The position numbers and the translations under genes were made by a program. The notes beneath the pieces were generated by a model that did not search any database, was not told the DNA's origin, and worked only from the letters and a program-made list of their open reading frames with translations. From Pseudomonadota bacterium (GTDB lineage: Bacteria > Pseudomonadota > Gammaproteobacteria > Steroidobacterales > Steroidobacteraceae): a stretch of DNA of 39,094 nt. Every line of letters starts with the position of its first letter. Position 1 is the stretch's first letter. Of this stretch, positions 19,946 to 34,329 are shown piece after piece. Location: assembly GCA_025356815.1 (NCBI GenBank), contig JANXQL010000160.1, forward strand, positions 1 through 39,094, read 5' to 3'.

Positions 19946-20983
19946 ATGGCCGAAGCGACGCTGGGGCAGCTCGCCGCCCGCTTCGGCCTGGTTCTGCAGG
20001 GGGACCCGGACGTACGGGTCACCGGGGTCGCGACGCTGCGTGACGCGGCGCCGGACACCGTCAGCTTCCTCGCCAACCCCCGTTACCGCCGCTACCTCGC
20101 TCAGACGAAGGCGGCGGCGGTGCTGGTCGACGCGGCGGCTGCGGGCGACTGCACGGTCGCGGCGCTGATCTCCCCGAACCCGTACGCCGCCTACGCGCGG
20201 ATCGCCGCCTGGCTGCACCCGGAGCCCGTGGCGCCCCCCGGCGTGCACCCCAGCGCCGTGGTCGACGCCTCCGCCCGGATCGCCGCGAGCGCCCACGTGG
20301 GTCCGCATGTCGTGATCGAGGCGGATGCCGAGGTCGGCGAGCGGGTCGTGATCGGGCCAGGCTCGGTGCTCGGCGCCGGCGCCCGCATTGGTGCCGATAC
20401 CCGCCTCGCTGCTCGCGTCACGCTGTATCGGGGCGTTCGGGTGGGGCAGCGCTGCATCCTGCATTCCGGCGCGGTGCTCGGGGCGGACGGATTCGGCATC
20501 GCCCAGGACGTCGATGGCTGGGTCAAGGTGCCGCAGCTCGGCTCGGTGGTCGTCGGCGACGACGTCGAGATCGGTGCCAACACGACCATCGATCGCGGCG
20601 CGATCGAGGACACCGTGATCGGCGACGACGTCAAGCTCGACAACCAGATCCAGATTGCCCACAACGTGCGCATCGGCGCGCACACGGCGATCGCCGGTTG
20701 CGTCGGGATCTCCGGCAGCACCACGATCGGCAGCCGCTGCATGATCGGCGGTGCCGTCGGCATCGCGGGCCACCTCGAGATCGCGGACAATGTGGCGGTG
20801 CTGGGGCTGACCCTGGTCAGCCGCTCGTTGACCAAACCGGGCATCTACTCGTCCAGCGTGCCTGCGATGGAGGCAGGCCAGTGGCGCCGCGTGGTGGCCC
20901 GGCTACGCCACCTCGACGAACTGTTCGGCCGCGTGCGCGCACTCGAGGGGCGCCGCACGGATCCAGACCCGGAGCATTCATGA
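19946..20983 (+). CDS. lpxD: UDP-3-O-(3-hydroxyacyl)glucosamine N-acyltransferase LpxD
   Basis: Third step of lipid A synthesis: adds the second 3-hydroxyacyl chain from acyl-ACP to the amine of UDP-3-O-acylglucosamine. The product has 345 residues. An N-terminal uridine-binding domain (to ~100) is followed by a left-handed beta-helix of hexapeptides. The catalytic His lies in [11 protein letters not shown], and GADGFGIA is a conserved loop. A C-terminal helix ends the protein. The stop overlaps the fabZ ATG (ATGA). The order lpxD-fabZ-lpxA-lpxB is the standard lipid A cluster. Confidence 0.97.
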   Translation: MAEATLGQLAARFGLVLQGDPDVRVTGVATLRDAAPDTVSFLANPRYRRYLAQTKAAAVLVDAAAAGDCTVAALISPNPYAAYARIAAWLHPEPVAPPGVHPSAVVDASARIAASAHVGPHVVIEADAEVGERVVIGPGSVLGAGARIGADTRLAARVTLYRGVRVGQRCILHSGAVLGADGFGIAQDVDGWVKVPQLGSVVVGDDVEIGANTTIDRGAIEDTVIGDDVKLDNQIQIAHNVRIGAHTAIAGCVGISGSTTIGSRCMIGGAVGIAGHLEIADNVAVLGLTLVSRSLTKPGIYSSSVPAMEAGQWRRVVARLRHLDELFGRVRALEGRRTDPDPEHS

Positions 20984-21444
20984 CGATCGAACCACCCGCC
21001 GTGTCGCTCGACATCAGCCAGGTGATGCGCCACCTGCCGCATCGCTATCCGTTCCTGCTGGTGGACCGGGTGCTCGAGGTCATTCCGGGCAAGACCATCC
21101 GCGCGCTCAAGAACGTCACGATCAACGAGCCGTTCTTCCCCGGGCATTTCCCCCACCGGCCGGTGATGCCGGGCGTGATTATCCTCGAGGCGCTGGCGCA
21201 GGCCGCCGGCATCCTCGCCTTCCAGACCGCCCAGGTGCTGCCGGACGAGAACTCGAAGCTGTATTTCGTGGGCATCGACGGCGCGCGCTTCCGCCGCCCG
21301 GTCGTGCCCGGCGACCAACTGATCCTCAAGGCCGAGTTCCGACGCGCGATGCGCGGCATCTGGAAGTTCTCGACCAGCGCCGAGGTGGCGGGCGTGGAGG
21401 TCTGCTGCGCCGACATGATGGTCGCGCCGGAGGCCAAGGGCTGA
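20980..21444 (+). CDS. fabZ: 3-hydroxyacyl-[acyl-carrier-protein] dehydratase FabZ
   Basis: Hotdog-fold dehydratase of the fatty acid elongation cycle. It competes with LpxA/LpxD for 3-hydroxyacyl-ACP, which explains its place among lipid A genes. The product has 154 residues with the N-terminal [11 protein letters not shown] and catalytic H56 and E70 in [20 protein letters not shown]. The ATG at 20980 overlaps the lpxD stop by 4 bases. The frame is open far upstream only inside lpxD. lpxA begins 4 bases after the stop. Confidence 0.97.
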   Translation: MTIEPPAVSLDISQVMRHLPHRYPFLLVDRVLEVIPGKTIRALKNVTINEPFFPGHFPHRPVMPGVIILEALAQAAGILAFQTAQVLPDENSKLYFVGIDGARFRRPVVPGDQLILKAEFRRAMRGIWKFSTSAEVAGVEVCCADMMVAPEAKG

Positions 21445-21448
21445 TCCT

Positions 21449-22225
21449 GTGGCCAACATCCACCCGACCGCCATCGTCGACCCCAGCGCAGAGCTCGCCG
21501 CCGACGTCAGCGTAGGCCCGTATGCAGTGATCGGCGCCGAGGTCGTGATCGGTGCCGGCAGCCGGATCGGTCCGCATGTCGTCCTGCAGGGGCCGACGCG
21601 CATGGGCCGTGACAACCAGGTGTTCCAATTCGCCTCGATCGGCGAGGTGCCGCAGGACAAGAAGTTTTCCGGCGAGCGCACGTTTCTCGAGATCGGCGAC
21701 CGCAACCTGTTCCGCGAGTGCTGCACGATCAACCGTGGCACGGTGGCGGGTGCGAACGTCACGCGCATCGGCCACGACAACCTGTTCATGGCCTACACGC
21801 ACGTCGCACACGACTGCATCGTCGGCAACCACTGCGTGTTCGCCAACTACGCGACCCTCGGCGGCCATGTGGAGGTCGACGATCATGTCATCCTCGGCGG
21901 TTATGCAGGTGTGCACCAGTTCTGTAAGCTCGGCGCGCACGCCTTCCTTGCCAACAACGCCGCCGCCACCCGCGACGTTCCCCCCTATGTGATGGCGGCC
22001 GGCGCGCCGGCGGAGCCCAAGGGCGTCAACGCGGAGGGCCTGAAGCGCCGCGGCTTCAGCGCCGTGCAGATCGCCAACATCAAGTCGGCCTACAAGGTGC
22101 TCTACCGGGCCGGGCTCAAGCTCGGCGAGGCGACGGCCGAACTCGAGCGCCGTGCCGTCGGGCAGCCCGAGATCGCGCTGCTGGTCGCGTTCCTGCCGCG
22201 CGTGACGCGCAGCCTGATCCGCTGA
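21449..22225 (+). CDS. lpxA: Acyl-[ACP]-UDP-N-acetylglucosamine O-acyltransferase LpxA
   Basis: First step of lipid A synthesis. The product has 258 residues, close to the E. coli enzyme (262). A left-handed beta-helix of hexapeptides begins at residue 1 (IHPTAIVDPSA). The catalytic His is H121 in AYTHVAHDC, preceded by the family block FRECCTINRGT. The C-terminal helices end RVTRSLIR. The start is GTG at 21449, 4 bases after fabZ. A 28-base gap separates it from lpxB. Confidence 0.97.
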   Translation: MANIHPTAIVDPSAELAADVSVGPYAVIGAEVVIGAGSRIGPHVVLQGPTRMGRDNQVFQFASIGEVPQDKKFSGERTFLEIGDRNLFRECCTINRGTVAGANVTRIGHDNLFMAYTHVAHDCIVGNHCVFANYATLGGHVEVDDHVILGGYAGVHQFCKLGAHAFLANNAAATRDVPPYVMAAGAPAEPKGVNAEGLKRRGFSAVQIANIKSAYKVLYRAGLKLGEATAELERRAVGQPEIALLVAFLPRVTRSLIR

Positions 22226-22253
22226 CGCGCCCGGCGCGGGCGGTGGAGGAGGG

Positions 22254-23423
22254 GTGAGCGTGCAGCGGATCGTCATCGTCGCCGGCGAGACTTCCGGCGA
22301 CAACCTCGCCGCAGGTCTGATCCGCGCCTTGCGCGAGCGGCGTCCGGCGCTCGAGTTCGAGGGCGTGTCGGGACCTGCGATGACCGAGGCGGGCTGTCGC
22401 AGCTGGGCCTCGTCCGAGGAGCTTGCGGTGATGGGGCTGTTCGAGGTCGTGCGCCACCTGCCGCGGCTCGTGGCCCTGCGGCGGCGACTGCGCGACCGCA
22501 TCCTCGCCCAGCCGCCGCTGGCCTTCATCGGCGTAGATGCGCCGGAGTTCAACCTCGGCCTGGCCGCGCAGCTGCACGCGCGTGGCGTCCCGACCGTGCA
22601 GTACGTCAGCCCCCAGGTGTGGGCCTGGCGCCAGGGCCGCGTGCGCCGCATGGCGCAGACGCTCGATCTGGTGCTCTGCCTGCTGCCGTTCGAGAAGCAC
22701 TTCTACGACGGGCGCGGCCTCGTGGCCGAGTTCGTCGGCCATCCGCTCGCCGACCGCATCCCGCTCGTGCCCGATCGGGCCGCCGCGCGCCTGCGCTTGG
22801 GCGTGGACCCCGCCGCGACCCTGGTGGCGCTGCTGCCGGGCAGTCGCCGGGGCGAGGTCGGACGCCTGGCGGACGACTTCATCGCCGCTGCCGCGTGGCT
22901 CGAGCGTGCCCGTCCCGGCGTGCGCTTCGTGGCGCCGATGGCCAACGCCGCTGCCCGCGCGCTGTTCGTCGCGGCGCTCGAGCGCCAGCGCAGGCTCGGC
23001 CCGCTGCCGCGGATCGAGCTGCTCGAGGGTGAGTCGCAGGCGGCGCTGACGGCGGCCGACTGCGCGCTGGTCGCCTCGGGCACGGCGACGCTCGAGACGC
23101 TGCTGTGCAAGCGCCCGATGGTGGTCGCCTACCGGGTCGGGCAGGCGACCGAGTCGCTGGTGCGCTGGCTGGGAATCATGAAGGCGCCGTACTTCTCGCA
23201 TCCGAACCTGCTCGCCGGGCATCGGCTGGTGCCCGAGCTGCTGCAGCGCGCGGTCACGCCCGAGCGCCTCGGCCAGGAACTGCTGGCGTGGCTCGACGAT
23301 CCCGTCCGGGTCGCGGCGGCGACGGCGGAGTTCGCGCGCATCCACCTGCAGCTGCGCCAGGGGGCGAGCGAGCGGGCCGCGGACGCGGTGCTCGCGCTGA
23401 TCGACCGTCGCGGGGGCGTGTGA
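22254..23423 (+). CDS. lpxB: Lipid-A-disaccharide synthase LpxB
   Basis: Peripheral inner-membrane glycosyltransferase that joins UDP-2,3-diacylglucosamine and lipid X into the lipid A disaccharide. The product has 389 residues with the signature GETSGD at 11-16, [17 protein letters not shown], and [11 protein letters not shown]. Two in-frame GTGs compete: 22254 (1-4 bases from the GGAGGAGG site at 22245-22252) and 22260 (7-base spacing). The second is better placed and gives [10 protein letters not shown]; the difference is two residues. The stop overlaps the rnhB GTG (GTGA). LpxH, the enzyme between LpxD and LpxB, is not in the window. Confidence 0.96.
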   Translation: MSVQRIVIVAGETSGDNLAAGLIRALRERRPALEFEGVSGPAMTEAGCRSWASSEELAVMGLFEVVRHLPRLVALRRRLRDRILAQPPLAFIGVDAPEFNLGLAAQLHARGVPTVQYVSPQVWAWRQGRVRRMAQTLDLVLCLLPFEKHFYDGRGLVAEFVGHPLADRIPLVPDRAAARLRLGVDPAATLVALLPGSRRGEVGRLADDFIAAAAWLERARPGVRFVAPMANAAARALFVAALERQRRLGPLPRIELLEGESQAALTAADCALVASGTATLETLLCKRPMVVAYRVGQATESLVRWLGIMKAPYFSHPNLLAGHRLVPELLQRAVTPERLGQELLAWLDDPVRVAAATAEFARIHLQLRQGASERAADAVLALIDRRGGV

Positions 23424-24052
23424 GCGTCCGCTGGCCGGCGCAGGCCGGTCTTGCCGGGGTGGACGAGGCAGGCCGCGGGCCGCTGGCGGGACCGGTGGTC
23501 GCCGCGGCGGTGATTCTGCCGTTGCGGCCGGTGATGCGGGGCCTGGACGACTCCAAGCGCCTGGACCCGGCCGAGCGCGAACGGCTCGAGGCCCGGATCC
23601 GGACACGGGCGGTCGCCTTCGCGCTCGGCTGGGCGGACGCTGCCGAAATCGACGCGCTGAACATCCTCGAGGCGACGATGCTCGCGATGCGCCGGGCGCT
23701 CCTCGCCCTGCCGGTGCGTCCGGCTTGTGTCCAGGTCGACGGCAACCGCCTGCCGTCGGCCGAGGGGCTCGGGCTTGCCGGGCCGATGCGGGCCATCGTC
23801 GGTGGCGACGGGCTGGAGGCCGCGATCGCCGCCGCGTCGATTCTCGCCAAGACCAGCCGCGACCGCTACATGGTCGCGGCGGACGACCGCTACCCGGGCT
23901 ACGGGTTCGCGCGCCACAAGGGCTATGGCACGGCGCAGCATCTCGCGGCGCTGGCGCAACTGGGGCCTTGCCCTTTGCATCGACGCAGCTTCGAGCCGGT
24001 AAGATCCGCCTCCGCCCGTCTGTCCGCGACCCCAGTGAGCCGAGCCCCGTGA
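23420..24052 (+). CDS. rnhB: Ribonuclease HII
   Basis: Removes RNA from RNA-DNA hybrids and starts the repair of single ribonucleotides in DNA. The product has 210 residues from the GTG at 23420, which overlaps the lpxB stop by 4 bases. The type 2 RNase H active site is visible: D15 and E16 in [13 protein letters not shown], then Asp in VQVDGNRLP and Asp in [11 protein letters not shown]. The C-terminal ~15 residues past LHRRSFEPV are weakly conserved. The stop overlaps the dnaE GTG, again as GTGA. The pairing with dnaE puts two replication/repair enzymes in one run. Confidence 0.95.
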   Translation: MSVRWPAQAGLAGVDEAGRGPLAGPVVAAAVILPLRPVMRGLDDSKRLDPAERERLEARIRTRAVAFALGWADAAEIDALNILEATMLAMRRALLALPVRPACVQVDGNRLPSAEGLGLAGPMRAIVGGDGLEAAIAAASILAKTSRDRYMVAADDRYPGYGFARHKGYGTAQHLAALAQLGPCPLHRRSFEPVRSASARLSATPVSRAP

Positions 24053-27000
24053 CCGCCTTCGTCCACCTGCGCGTGCATACCGAGTATTCGCTGGTCGACG
24101 GCGTCGTGCGCATCGAGGAACTGGTCGCGGCTGCCGCCAGTGCCGGCATGCCGGCACTGGCGGTGACCGACCAGTGCAACCTGTTCGCGATGGTGAAGTT
24201 CTATCGGGCTGCGCAGGCGGCCGGCATCAAGCCGATCGTCGGGGTCGACGTCTGGGTTTGCGACGCGGACGAGCGTGCGGAGCCCAGCCGCCTGACGCTG
24301 CTGTGCATGAACCAGCAGGGCTACGGCAACCTGACCCGGCTGGTTTCGCGCAGCTACCTCGAGGGACAGCGCAAGGGGATGCCGATGCTCGAGCGCGGCT
24401 GGCTCACGCCGGACACGCTTGCAGGGCTGATCGCGCTGTCCGGCGGCGGTGAGGGCGACGTCGGCCGGCACCTCGGCAACGGCCGGGTCGCCGAAGCGCA
24501 TCGCGCCGCGCGCGCCTGGCGCTCGCTGTTCGGCGATCGCTATTACCTTGAGATCCAGCGGCTCGGCCGGACCGACGATGAGGCGCTCGTCGACGGTACG
24601 CTCGGGCTGGTGGCCGAGCTCGATCTGCCGGTCGTCGCCACCAACGATGTGCGCTTCGTCAAGCCCGCCGACTTCGAGGCGCACGAGGCGCGCGTCTGCA
24701 TCCACGACGGCACGCAGCTGGCGGATCCCTCGCGACCGCGCCGCTACAGCGAGCAGCAGTACCTGAAGTCACCGGCCGAGATGGCCGAGCTGTACGCGGA
24801 CCTGCCGGCCGTGCTGGAGCAGTCCGTGGAGATCGCGCGGCGCTGCTCGCTGGAGCTGAAGCTCGGCAAGTCGTTCCTGCCCGAGTATCCGGTCCCGGCC
24901 GGGACCACCACCGCGCAGTTCCTGCGCGCGGAGTCGCTCGCGGGGCTCGCCGCGCGCCTGGGTGCGCAGCAGGCCGCGGGCCTGCCGGCCCTGCGCGAGG
25001 TGACGCGCGACGAATACGACGCCCGCCTCGGGCGGGAGCTGGACGTCATCATCGGCATGGGCTTCGAGGGCTACTTCCTCATCGTCGCCGACTTCATTCG
25101 CTGGGCGCGCGAAAACGGCGTGCCGGTGGGCCCGGGGCGCGGCTCGGGCGCGGGCTCCCTGATCGCCTGGGTGCTCGGCATCACCGACCTCGACCCGCTG
25201 CAGCACGACCTGCTGTTCGAGCGCTTCCTCAACCCCGAACGCGTCTCGATGCCCGACTTCGACGTCGACTTCTGCACCGAGGGGCGCGACCGGGTCATCG
25301 AGTACGTCGCGCAGAAGTACGGGCGCGAGCGCGTCTCGCAGATCATCACCTACGGCTCGATGGCGGCGAAGGCGGTGGTGCGCAACGCCGGCCGCGTGCT
25401 CGGTCACAACTACGGCTCGGTCGACCGTATCGCGAAGCTGATCCCGTTCGAGCTGGAGATGACCCTCGAGAAGGCGCTGGAGAAGGAGGAGGAGCTGCGC
25501 AAGCTGTACGAGTCGGACGACGACGTCCGCGAGCTGATCGACCTTGCGCGCTCGCTGGAAGGCCTGGTCAGCAACGCCGGTATGCATGCCGGCGGCGTCG
25601 TCATCGCGCCATCGGTGCTGACCGACTTCGCGCCGCTGTTCGTCGAAGAGGGCGGCACCTCGATCGTCACGCAGTTCGACAAGGACGACGTCGAGGCCGC
25701 GGGCCTGGTCAAGTTCGACTTCCTCGGCCTGCGCACGCTGACGGTGATCGCGCTGGCGGTGAAGATCGTCAACGAGGCGCGGGTCGGTCGCGGCGAGGAG
25801 CCGCTCGAGATGGCAAGGCTGCCGCTCGACGATCCGCAGACGTTCGCGCTGTTGAAGTCCTGCCGCACGACCGGCGTGTTCCAGCTCGAATCCCGCGGCA
25901 TGCGCGACCTGCTCAGGCGCCTGCAGCCGGACCGCTTCGAGGACATCGTTGCGTTGGTGGCGCTGTTCCGGCCGGGTCCGCTGCAGGCCGGCATGGTCGA
26001 GGACTTCATCGAGCGCAAGCACGCGCCGGCGGGCCAGAAGATCGACTGGCTGCATCCGGCGCTGGAGTCGACCCTGCGACCGACCTACGGCGTCATCCTG
26101 TACCAGGAGCAGGTGATGCAGATCGCGCAGGTGCTCGCCGGCTACACGCTCGGCGGTGCGGACCTGCTGCGCCGCGCGATGGGCAAGAAGAAGGCCGAGG
26201 AGATGGCCGAGCAGCGCTCGGTGTTCGTCACCGGCGCGGTCGCGCGCGGCGTGCCGGAGCCGCAGGCGACGCACATCTTCGACCTGATGGAGAAGTTCGC
26301 GGGCTACGGCTTCAACAAGTCGCACTCCGCCGCCTATGCGGTGCTGACCTACCAGACCGCCTGGCTGAAGTCGCACTACACGGCCGCCTTCCTCGCCGCG
26401 GTGCTGTCGTGCGACATGGACAAGACCGACAAGATCGTCGTCGGCATCGACGACTGCCGCGAGATGGGCGTCACGCTGCTGGCGCCGGATGTCAACGTCT
26501 CGCAGTTCCGCTTCACGGTCGCAAGCGAGCGCAGCATCCGCTACGGCCTCGGCGCGGTGAAGGGGGTCGGCGCGTCGGCGGTGGAGGCGATCGTCGAGGC
26601 GCGCGTTAGCGGCGGGCCGTTCAAGGACCTGTACGACTTCTGCTCGCGCATCGACCTGTCGCGGGTCAATCGCCGCTGCCTGGAGGCGCTGCTGCGTGCC
26701 GGGGCCACCGACGCGCTTGGGCCGAACCGGGCGACGCTGATGGCCGAGTTGCCCTCGGCCGTGCAGGCCGGCGAGCAGCGAAGCAGCGCTGCGCGGACCG
26801 GCCAGGACGACCTGTTCGGCATCGGCAGCCCCGGTACGCCGACGGCCGACCGACCCGTCGGCGCGCCACGCACGGTGCTGCCGGAGTGGTCCGCGGCGGT
26901 ACGCCTGGCCTTCGAGCGCGAGACGCTCGGCATCTTCCTATCGGGGCACCCGATCGATGAATTCCGGCACGATCTGAAGTACCTCGCGCCGGGCAAGATC

Positions 27001-27618
27001 GCCGAGGTGACGCCGGCCAAGCCCGGCGGCGGCGAGGGCCGCTGGACCCCGCCGCGCAACCTGACGATCGCCGGGCTGGTGCTGGAGATCCGCCGTCGCG
27101 GCAACCGCACCTCGCTGATCCTCGACGACGGCAGCGGGCGCATCGAGGTGTCGCTGTTCGAGGATGTGCTGGCGCAGTATCGCGAGTTGATCGTGCGGGA
27201 CGCGGTGCTGCTGGTCGAGGGGGCGCTGCGCTGGGACGACTTCATCGAGGGCTGGCGGCTCGGCGCGAAGCAGCTGACCGCGCTCACCACCGCCCGCGAG
27301 GAGCGTGCGCGGCGCCTGCTGCTGCGCTGGCCGGCCGGGGTCGAGGGGGGCGAGCTGCTCGGCGCCCTCGACAGCATGCTGCAGCCGGTGCGGGGAGGGC
27401 GCTGTTCGGTCGCGGTCTACTACCCCGGCGCGGCCGCGCATGCGCTGCTGGAGCTGGGTGCGGACTGGTCGGTCCGCCCGACCCGCGCCGTGCTCGAGCA
27501 GCTCGCCCGCCACTTCGGCGAGGACGGCGTGCGGCTCGTCTATCACCCCCGCGACCAGCAGGAATTCCTCACCCGCTGGGGGGCGCGCGGCGAAGTCGAG
27601 GTGCGTCCGCTGCGCTGA
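24049..27618 (+). CDS. dnaE: DNA polymerase III alpha subunit DnaE
   Basis: Catalytic subunit of the replicative polymerase. From the GTG at 24049 the product has 1189 residues, a little longer than in E. coli (1160). The N-terminal PHP domain begins [15 protein letters not shown]. The palm holds [11 protein letters not shown] and PDFDVDF at 402-408 with two catalytic aspartates; the third is in [11 protein letters not shown]. Tandem helix-hairpin-helix sequence ([17 protein letters not shown]) and an OB domain ([11 protein letters not shown]...[11 protein letters not shown]) come later. A typical beta-clamp motif was not assigned. The frame is open further up inside rnhB, but homology begins at [14 protein letters not shown] 54-base gap precedes accA. 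Confidence 0.97.
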   Translation: MTAFVHLRVHTEYSLVDGVVRIEELVAAAASAGMPALAVTDQCNLFAMVKFYRAAQAAGIKPIVGVDVWVCDADERAEPSRLTLLCMNQQGYGNLTRLVSRSYLEGQRKGMPMLERGWLTPDTLAGLIALSGGGEGDVGRHLGNGRVAEAHRAARAWRSLFGDRYYLEIQRLGRTDDEALVDGTLGLVAELDLPVVATNDVRFVKPADFEAHEARVCIHDGTQLADPSRPRRYSEQQYLKSPAEMAELYADLPAVLEQSVEIARRCSLELKLGKSFLPEYPVPAGTTTAQFLRAESLAGLAARLGAQQAAGLPALREVTRDEYDARLGRELDVIIGMGFEGYFLIVADFIRWARENGVPVGPGRGSGAGSLIAWVLGITDLDPLQHDLLFERFLNPERVSMPDFDVDFCTEGRDRVIEYVAQKYGRERVSQIITYGSMAAKAVVRNAGRVLGHNYGSVDRIAKLIPFELEMTLEKALEKEEELRKLYESDDDVRELIDLARSLEGLVSNAGMHAGGVVIAPSVLTDFAPLFVEEGGTSIVTQFDKDDVEAAGLVKFDFLGLRTLTVIALAVKIVNEARVGRGEEPLEMARLPLDDPQTFALLKSCRTTGVFQLESRGMRDLLRRLQPDRFEDIVALVALFRPGPLQAGMVEDFIERKHAPAGQKIDWLHPALESTLRPTYGVILYQEQVMQIAQVLAGYTLGGADLLRRAMGKKKAEEMAEQRSVFVTGAVARGVPEPQATHIFDLMEKFAGYGFNKSHSAAYAVLTYQTAWLKSHYTAAFLAAVLSCDMDKTDKIVVGIDDCREMGVTLLAPDVNVSQFRFTVASERSIRYGLGAVKGVGASAVEAIVEARVSGGPFKDLYDFCSRIDLSRVNRRCLEALLRAGATDALGPNRATLMAELPSAVQAGEQRSSAARTGQDDLFGIGSPGTPTADRPVGAPRTVLPEWSAAVRLAFERETLGIFLSGHPIDEFRHDLKYLAPGKIAEVTPAKPGGGEGRWTPPRNLTIAGLVLEIRRRGNRTSLILDDGSGRIEVSLFEDVLAQYRELIVRDAVLLVEGALRWDDFIEGWRLGAKQLTALTTAREERARRLLLRWPAGVEGGELLGALDSMLQPVRGGRCSVAVYYPGAAAHALLELGADWSVRPTRAVLEQLARHFGEDGVRLVYHPRDQQEFLTRWGARGEVEVRPLR

Positions 27619-27672
27619 CCGGGCAGTGCCCCCCTTGACGGCGGGGGTCGGCTCTGGAACCGTGGCGCCCCC

Positions 27673-28632
27673 ATGGACCTCAACTTTCTGGATTTCGAGC
27701 AGCCGATCGCCGAGCTCGAGGCGAAGATCGACGAACTGCGCTATCTGGGCGACGACGCCGAGATCAACATCGTCGAGGAAATCAACCGCCTGCGCGCCAA
27801 GAGCCGGACGCTGACGAAGAGCATCTTCGCCAACCTCACACCCTGGCAGGTCGCGCAGCTCGCCCGGCACCCGCAGCGTCCATACACCCAGGACTACATC
27901 CCGCTGCTGTTCAGCGACTTCGAGGAGCTGCACGGCGACCGCATGTACGCCGACGACCTCGCGATCGTCGGCGGCGTCGCCCGCCTCGACGGCCGGCCGC
28001 TGGTGGTGATCGGTCATCAGAAGGGCCGCGATACCAAGGAGCGCGTGCGCCGCAACTACGGCATGCCAAAGCCCGAGGGCTATCGCAAGGCGCTGCGCCT
28101 GATGCGCCTCGCGGAGCGCTTCGCACTGCCGATCGTGACGCTGATCGACACGCCGGGTGCGTATCCGGGCATCGGCTCTGAGGAGCGTAACCAGAGCGAG
28201 GCCATCGCGCGCAACCTGTTCGAGATGGCGCAGCTGCGCCTGCCGATCATCAGCTGCGTGATCGGCGAGGGTGGCTCCGGCGGCGCGCTCGCGATCGGCG
28301 TCTGCGATCGGCTGCTGATGCTGCAGTACTCGGTCTATTCGGTGATCTCCCCCGAAGGCTGCGCCTCGATCCTGTGGAAGAGCGCCGACAAGAAGGAGCT
28401 GGCCGCCGAGGCGATGGCGATCACTGCCGACCGCCTGCAGCGCCAGGGGCTGGTCGACGAGGTGATTCCCGAGCCGCTGGGCGGCGCGCACCGCGAGCCG
28501 CAGGCGATGGCCGAGGCGTTGCGCAGCACGCTGGCGCGCTCGCTGGCGGCGCTGGCCGAGAAGCCGCTCGAGGTGCTGCTCGAGGAGCGTGCCCGGCGCC
28601 TGAACTCGTTCGGCGCGTTCCGCGAGGCCTGA
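27673..28632 (+). CDS. accA: Acetyl-CoA carboxylase carboxyltransferase subunit alpha
   Basis: With AccD, transfers CO2 from biotin to acetyl-CoA, the committed step of fatty acid synthesis. The product has 319 residues, exactly the usual size. Family blocks are [49 protein letters not shown] and [13 protein letters not shown] (oxyanion loop). The ATG at 27673 has no clear ribosome site. The 54 bases before it hold a C-run/G-run inverted repeat (27629-27634 with 27643-27647) that could fold but has no T tail. AccD, AccB and AccC are elsewhere. Confidence 0.97.
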   Translation: MDLNFLDFEQPIAELEAKIDELRYLGDDAEINIVEEINRLRAKSRTLTKSIFANLTPWQVAQLARHPQRPYTQDYIPLLFSDFEELHGDRMYADDLAIVGGVARLDGRPLVVIGHQKGRDTKERVRRNYGMPKPEGYRKALRLMRLAERFALPIVTLIDTPGAYPGIGSEERNQSEAIARNLFEMAQLRLPIISCVIGEGGSGGALAIGVCDRLLMLQYSVYSVISPEGCASILWKSADKKELAAEAMAITADRLQRQGLVDEVIPEPLGGAHREPQAMAEALRSTLARSLAALAEKPLEVLLEERARRLNSFGAFREA

Positions 28633-28644
28633 GCGCGCCCGGCC

Positions 28645-30054
28645 GTGAGTCCGGGCACCGCCGCCGCTGAGTTCGGCCCCGACGTGCTCGCGCGCGAGCT
28701 CGCGCCGTGGCTTGCGCACGGGGCGACGACCGTCGTCGTCGCGCTGTCCGGCGGCGCCGACTCCGCAGCCCTGCTCGCCGCCGCCGCAGCGCTCGCCGCG
28801 CGCGAACCGCGCCTGCGGCTGCGCGCGCTGCACGTCAACCACGGCCTGGAGGGCGCACAGCCGCTCGCCGCGGCCGCACGCGCCGCGGCCGCCGCGCTTG
28901 AGGTGCCGCTCACGGTACTGTCGATCCAGCTCGACGTCGCGACAGGCGAGAGCCTGGAGGCTGCGGCCCGCGATGCGCGCCATGCTGCGTTCGCATCGGC
29001 ACTGGCACCGGGCGAGCTGCTGCTGACCGCCCACCATCGCGAGGACCAGGCTGAGACGCTGCTGCTGCAGTTGCTGCGCGGTGCCGGCCCGCGCGGCCTC
29101 GCCGCGATGCCGCTCGATGCGCCGCTGGGCGCAGGGCGGCTGCTGCGGCCGCTGCTGGATGTGCCGCGCGCGGCGCTGCGCCGCTACCTCGCCACCACTG
29201 CGCTGGTCTGGCACGACGACCCGATGAACGCCGATCCCGCCTTCGACCGCAACTACCTGCGCGGCGTCGTCTGGCCACTGCTGGCCGCGCGCTGGCCTGC
29301 CGCAGCGACGACGCTGTCGCGTTCGGCGGCGCACCTGGCGGCCGCGCAGCAGCTACTGGACGCGAGTTCCGCAACCCTGTACGAGGGGATGTGCCAGGGC
29401 GCGGCGCTGCTGATCGAGCCGCTGCGGCGCTTGCCGGCGGCGCAGCGCCGCGAGCTGTTGCGCTACTGGCTGCACACGCGCGGCCTGCCGTTGCCGTCGA
29501 CGCGCCGGCTGCTGGGCTTCCAGCGCGAGTTCCTCGACGCCGGCGCCGAGGCGCAGCCGCACGCCTGCTGGGACGGCGCCGAGCTGTGGCGGTTCGATGG
29601 CGCGCTGCACGCCTTCGCGCCGTTGCCGCCGCCGGGGCCGGAATGCGCAACGCCATTGCCGCCGCCGCCGGGGCGGCTCGACCTCGGTGCGGTCGGTGCG
29701 CTGCATCTCGCGCTGTGCGACGGCAAGCAGGGCGAGGTGATCGCCGCACGCGGCACGCCACTCACGGTCGGCCTCAGGCAGGGCGGGGAGCGGCTGCAGC
29801 GGCGCGAAGGCGGCGCTGCGCGCCCGGCCAAGGACTGGCTGCGCGAGGCGCGCGTGCCGCCCTGGGTGCGCGCACGGGCGCTGTTCGTGCGCGACGGCGC
29901 AGACCTGGTGGCGATCGTGCTGCCCGGGCAGACGTGGGTCGCCGCCAGCCGGCGCGCGCCGGCCGGCGAGACGGGCCTCGCGCTCGACTGGCCGGCCGAC
30001 GGCGTCGCGATGAATTGGTGCGCGTTCATTGAGCCCAGGGCACCTTTCCGATAG
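28645..30054 (+). CDS. tilS: tRNA(Ile)-lysidine synthase TilS
   Basis: Adds lysine to C34 of the AUA-reading tRNA-Ile, changing both charging and decoding. The product has 469 residues from the GTG at 28645, 12 bases after accA. The N-terminal PP-loop ATPase motif is SGGADS at 35-40. LTAHHREDQAETLLLQLLRG and NADPAFDRNYLRGVVWP are the other family signatures. The linker and C-terminal domains are Ala/Leu/Arg-rich and weakly conserved, with a proline-rich PLPPPPG stretch near residue 340. It is the last gene of the long run. Its final ~25 bases overlap the candidate pyrG promoter. Confidence 0.95.
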   Translation: MSPGTAAAEFGPDVLARELAPWLAHGATTVVVALSGGADSAALLAAAAALAAREPRLRLRALHVNHGLEGAQPLAAAARAAAAALEVPLTVLSIQLDVATGESLEAAARDARHAAFASALAPGELLLTAHHREDQAETLLLQLLRGAGPRGLAAMPLDAPLGAGRLLRPLLDVPRAALRRYLATTALVWHDDPMNADPAFDRNYLRGVVWPLLAARWPAAATTLSRSAAHLAAAQQLLDASSATLYEGMCQGAALLIEPLRRLPAAQRRELLRYWLHTRGLPLPSTRRLLGFQREFLDAGAEAQPHACWDGAELWRFDGALHAFAPLPPPGPECATPLPPPPGRLDLGAVGALHLALCDGKQGEVIAARGTPLTVGLRQGGERLQRREGGAARPAKDWLREARVPPWVRARALFVRDGADLVAIVLPGQTWVAASRRAPAGETGLALDWPADGVAMNWCAFIEPRAPFR

Positions 30055-30057
30055 ACT
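30029..30057 (+). promoter_or_regulatory. Candidate promoter for pyrG, inside the end of tilS
   Basis: TTGAGC (30029-30034) and TAGACT (30052-30057) are 17 bases apart, each with four matches to consensus. Transcription would start near 30064, just upstream of a terminator-like hairpin. This is the only reasonable pair seen between the end of tilS and the pyrG start, where just 29 bases follow the T-run. Judged by eye. Confidence 0.45.
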
Positions 30058-30059
30058 GA

Positions 30060-31763
<1,704 letters not shown>

Positions 31764-31765
31764 CG

Positions 31766-33920
<2,155 letters not shown>

Positions 33921-33972
33921 CGGTGGGTCGGGGCTTCGCAATCCCATGGCATCGTGCTAGCGTCCCACGCTC

Positions 33973-34317
33973 ATGAGGTTCTTCGCCGCCGTCCTGTTCG
34001 TCGTGCTGCTCGGCCTGCAGTACCGGCTGTGGATCTCCGATGACGGCCTGCGCTCGGTGCTCAACCTGAAGAAGAGCGTGGCGGCGCAGCGCGTCGAGAA
34101 CGCGACCCTCCTGCAGCGCAACGGCCAGCTCGCCGCCGAGGTCAAGGACCTCAAGGGCGGCACGTCGGCGCTTGAGGAGCGCGCGCGCAATGACCTGGGC
34201 ATGGTCGGCAAGGACGAGACGTTCTTCCAGGTCGTCGATCCGGCCGGGTGGCCCGCCGCTCCCGAGGCCGTCACGCCGGCGCCGGGCGCGCTGGCCGCCC
34301 AGAAAACGGCGCGCTAG
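33973..34317 (+). CDS. ftsB: Cell division protein FtsB
   Basis: Small bitopic protein that joins FtsL and FtsQ in the divisome and helps activate septal peptidoglycan synthesis. The product has 114 residues. It has a very short cytoplasmic N-terminus, one span (FFAAVLFVVLLGLQYRLW, residues 3-20) and a periplasmic coiled coil (about 30-62, VAAQRVENATLLQRNGQLAA). Then comes the conserved ALEERARNDLGMVGKDETFFQVV block. A Pro/Ala-rich tail of ~25 residues follows. The ATG at 33973 has no visible ribosome site. Its place between eno and ispD is the classic one. Confidence 0.94.
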   Translation: MRFFAAVLFVVLLGLQYRLWISDDGLRSVLNLKKSVAAQRVENATLLQRNGQLAAEVKDLKGGTSALEERARNDLGMVGKDETFFQVVDPAGWPAAPEAVTPAPGALAAQKTAR

Positions 34318-34329
34318 CGCCCGCACGCC

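Noticed and set aside
22116-24179. 687-codon open frame on the - strand across lpxB and rnhB
   Set aside because: Antisense to two certain genes; composition is Arg/Ala/Pro-rich with no motif. Long antisense frames are expected at this GC.
27619-27672. Promoter or terminator in the dnaE-accA gap (TTGACG and a C-run/G-run inverted repeat)
   Set aside because: No -10 at the right distance (AACCGT) and no T tail after the repeat.
26938-29334. 798-codon open frame on the - strand across dnaE, accA and tilS
   Set aside because: Shadow of three genes in a GC-rich genome; low-complexity translation.
33921-33972. Promoter for ftsB (TTCGCA-N17-TAGCGT)
   Set aside because: Only 4/6 and 3/6 matches; could easily occur by chance.
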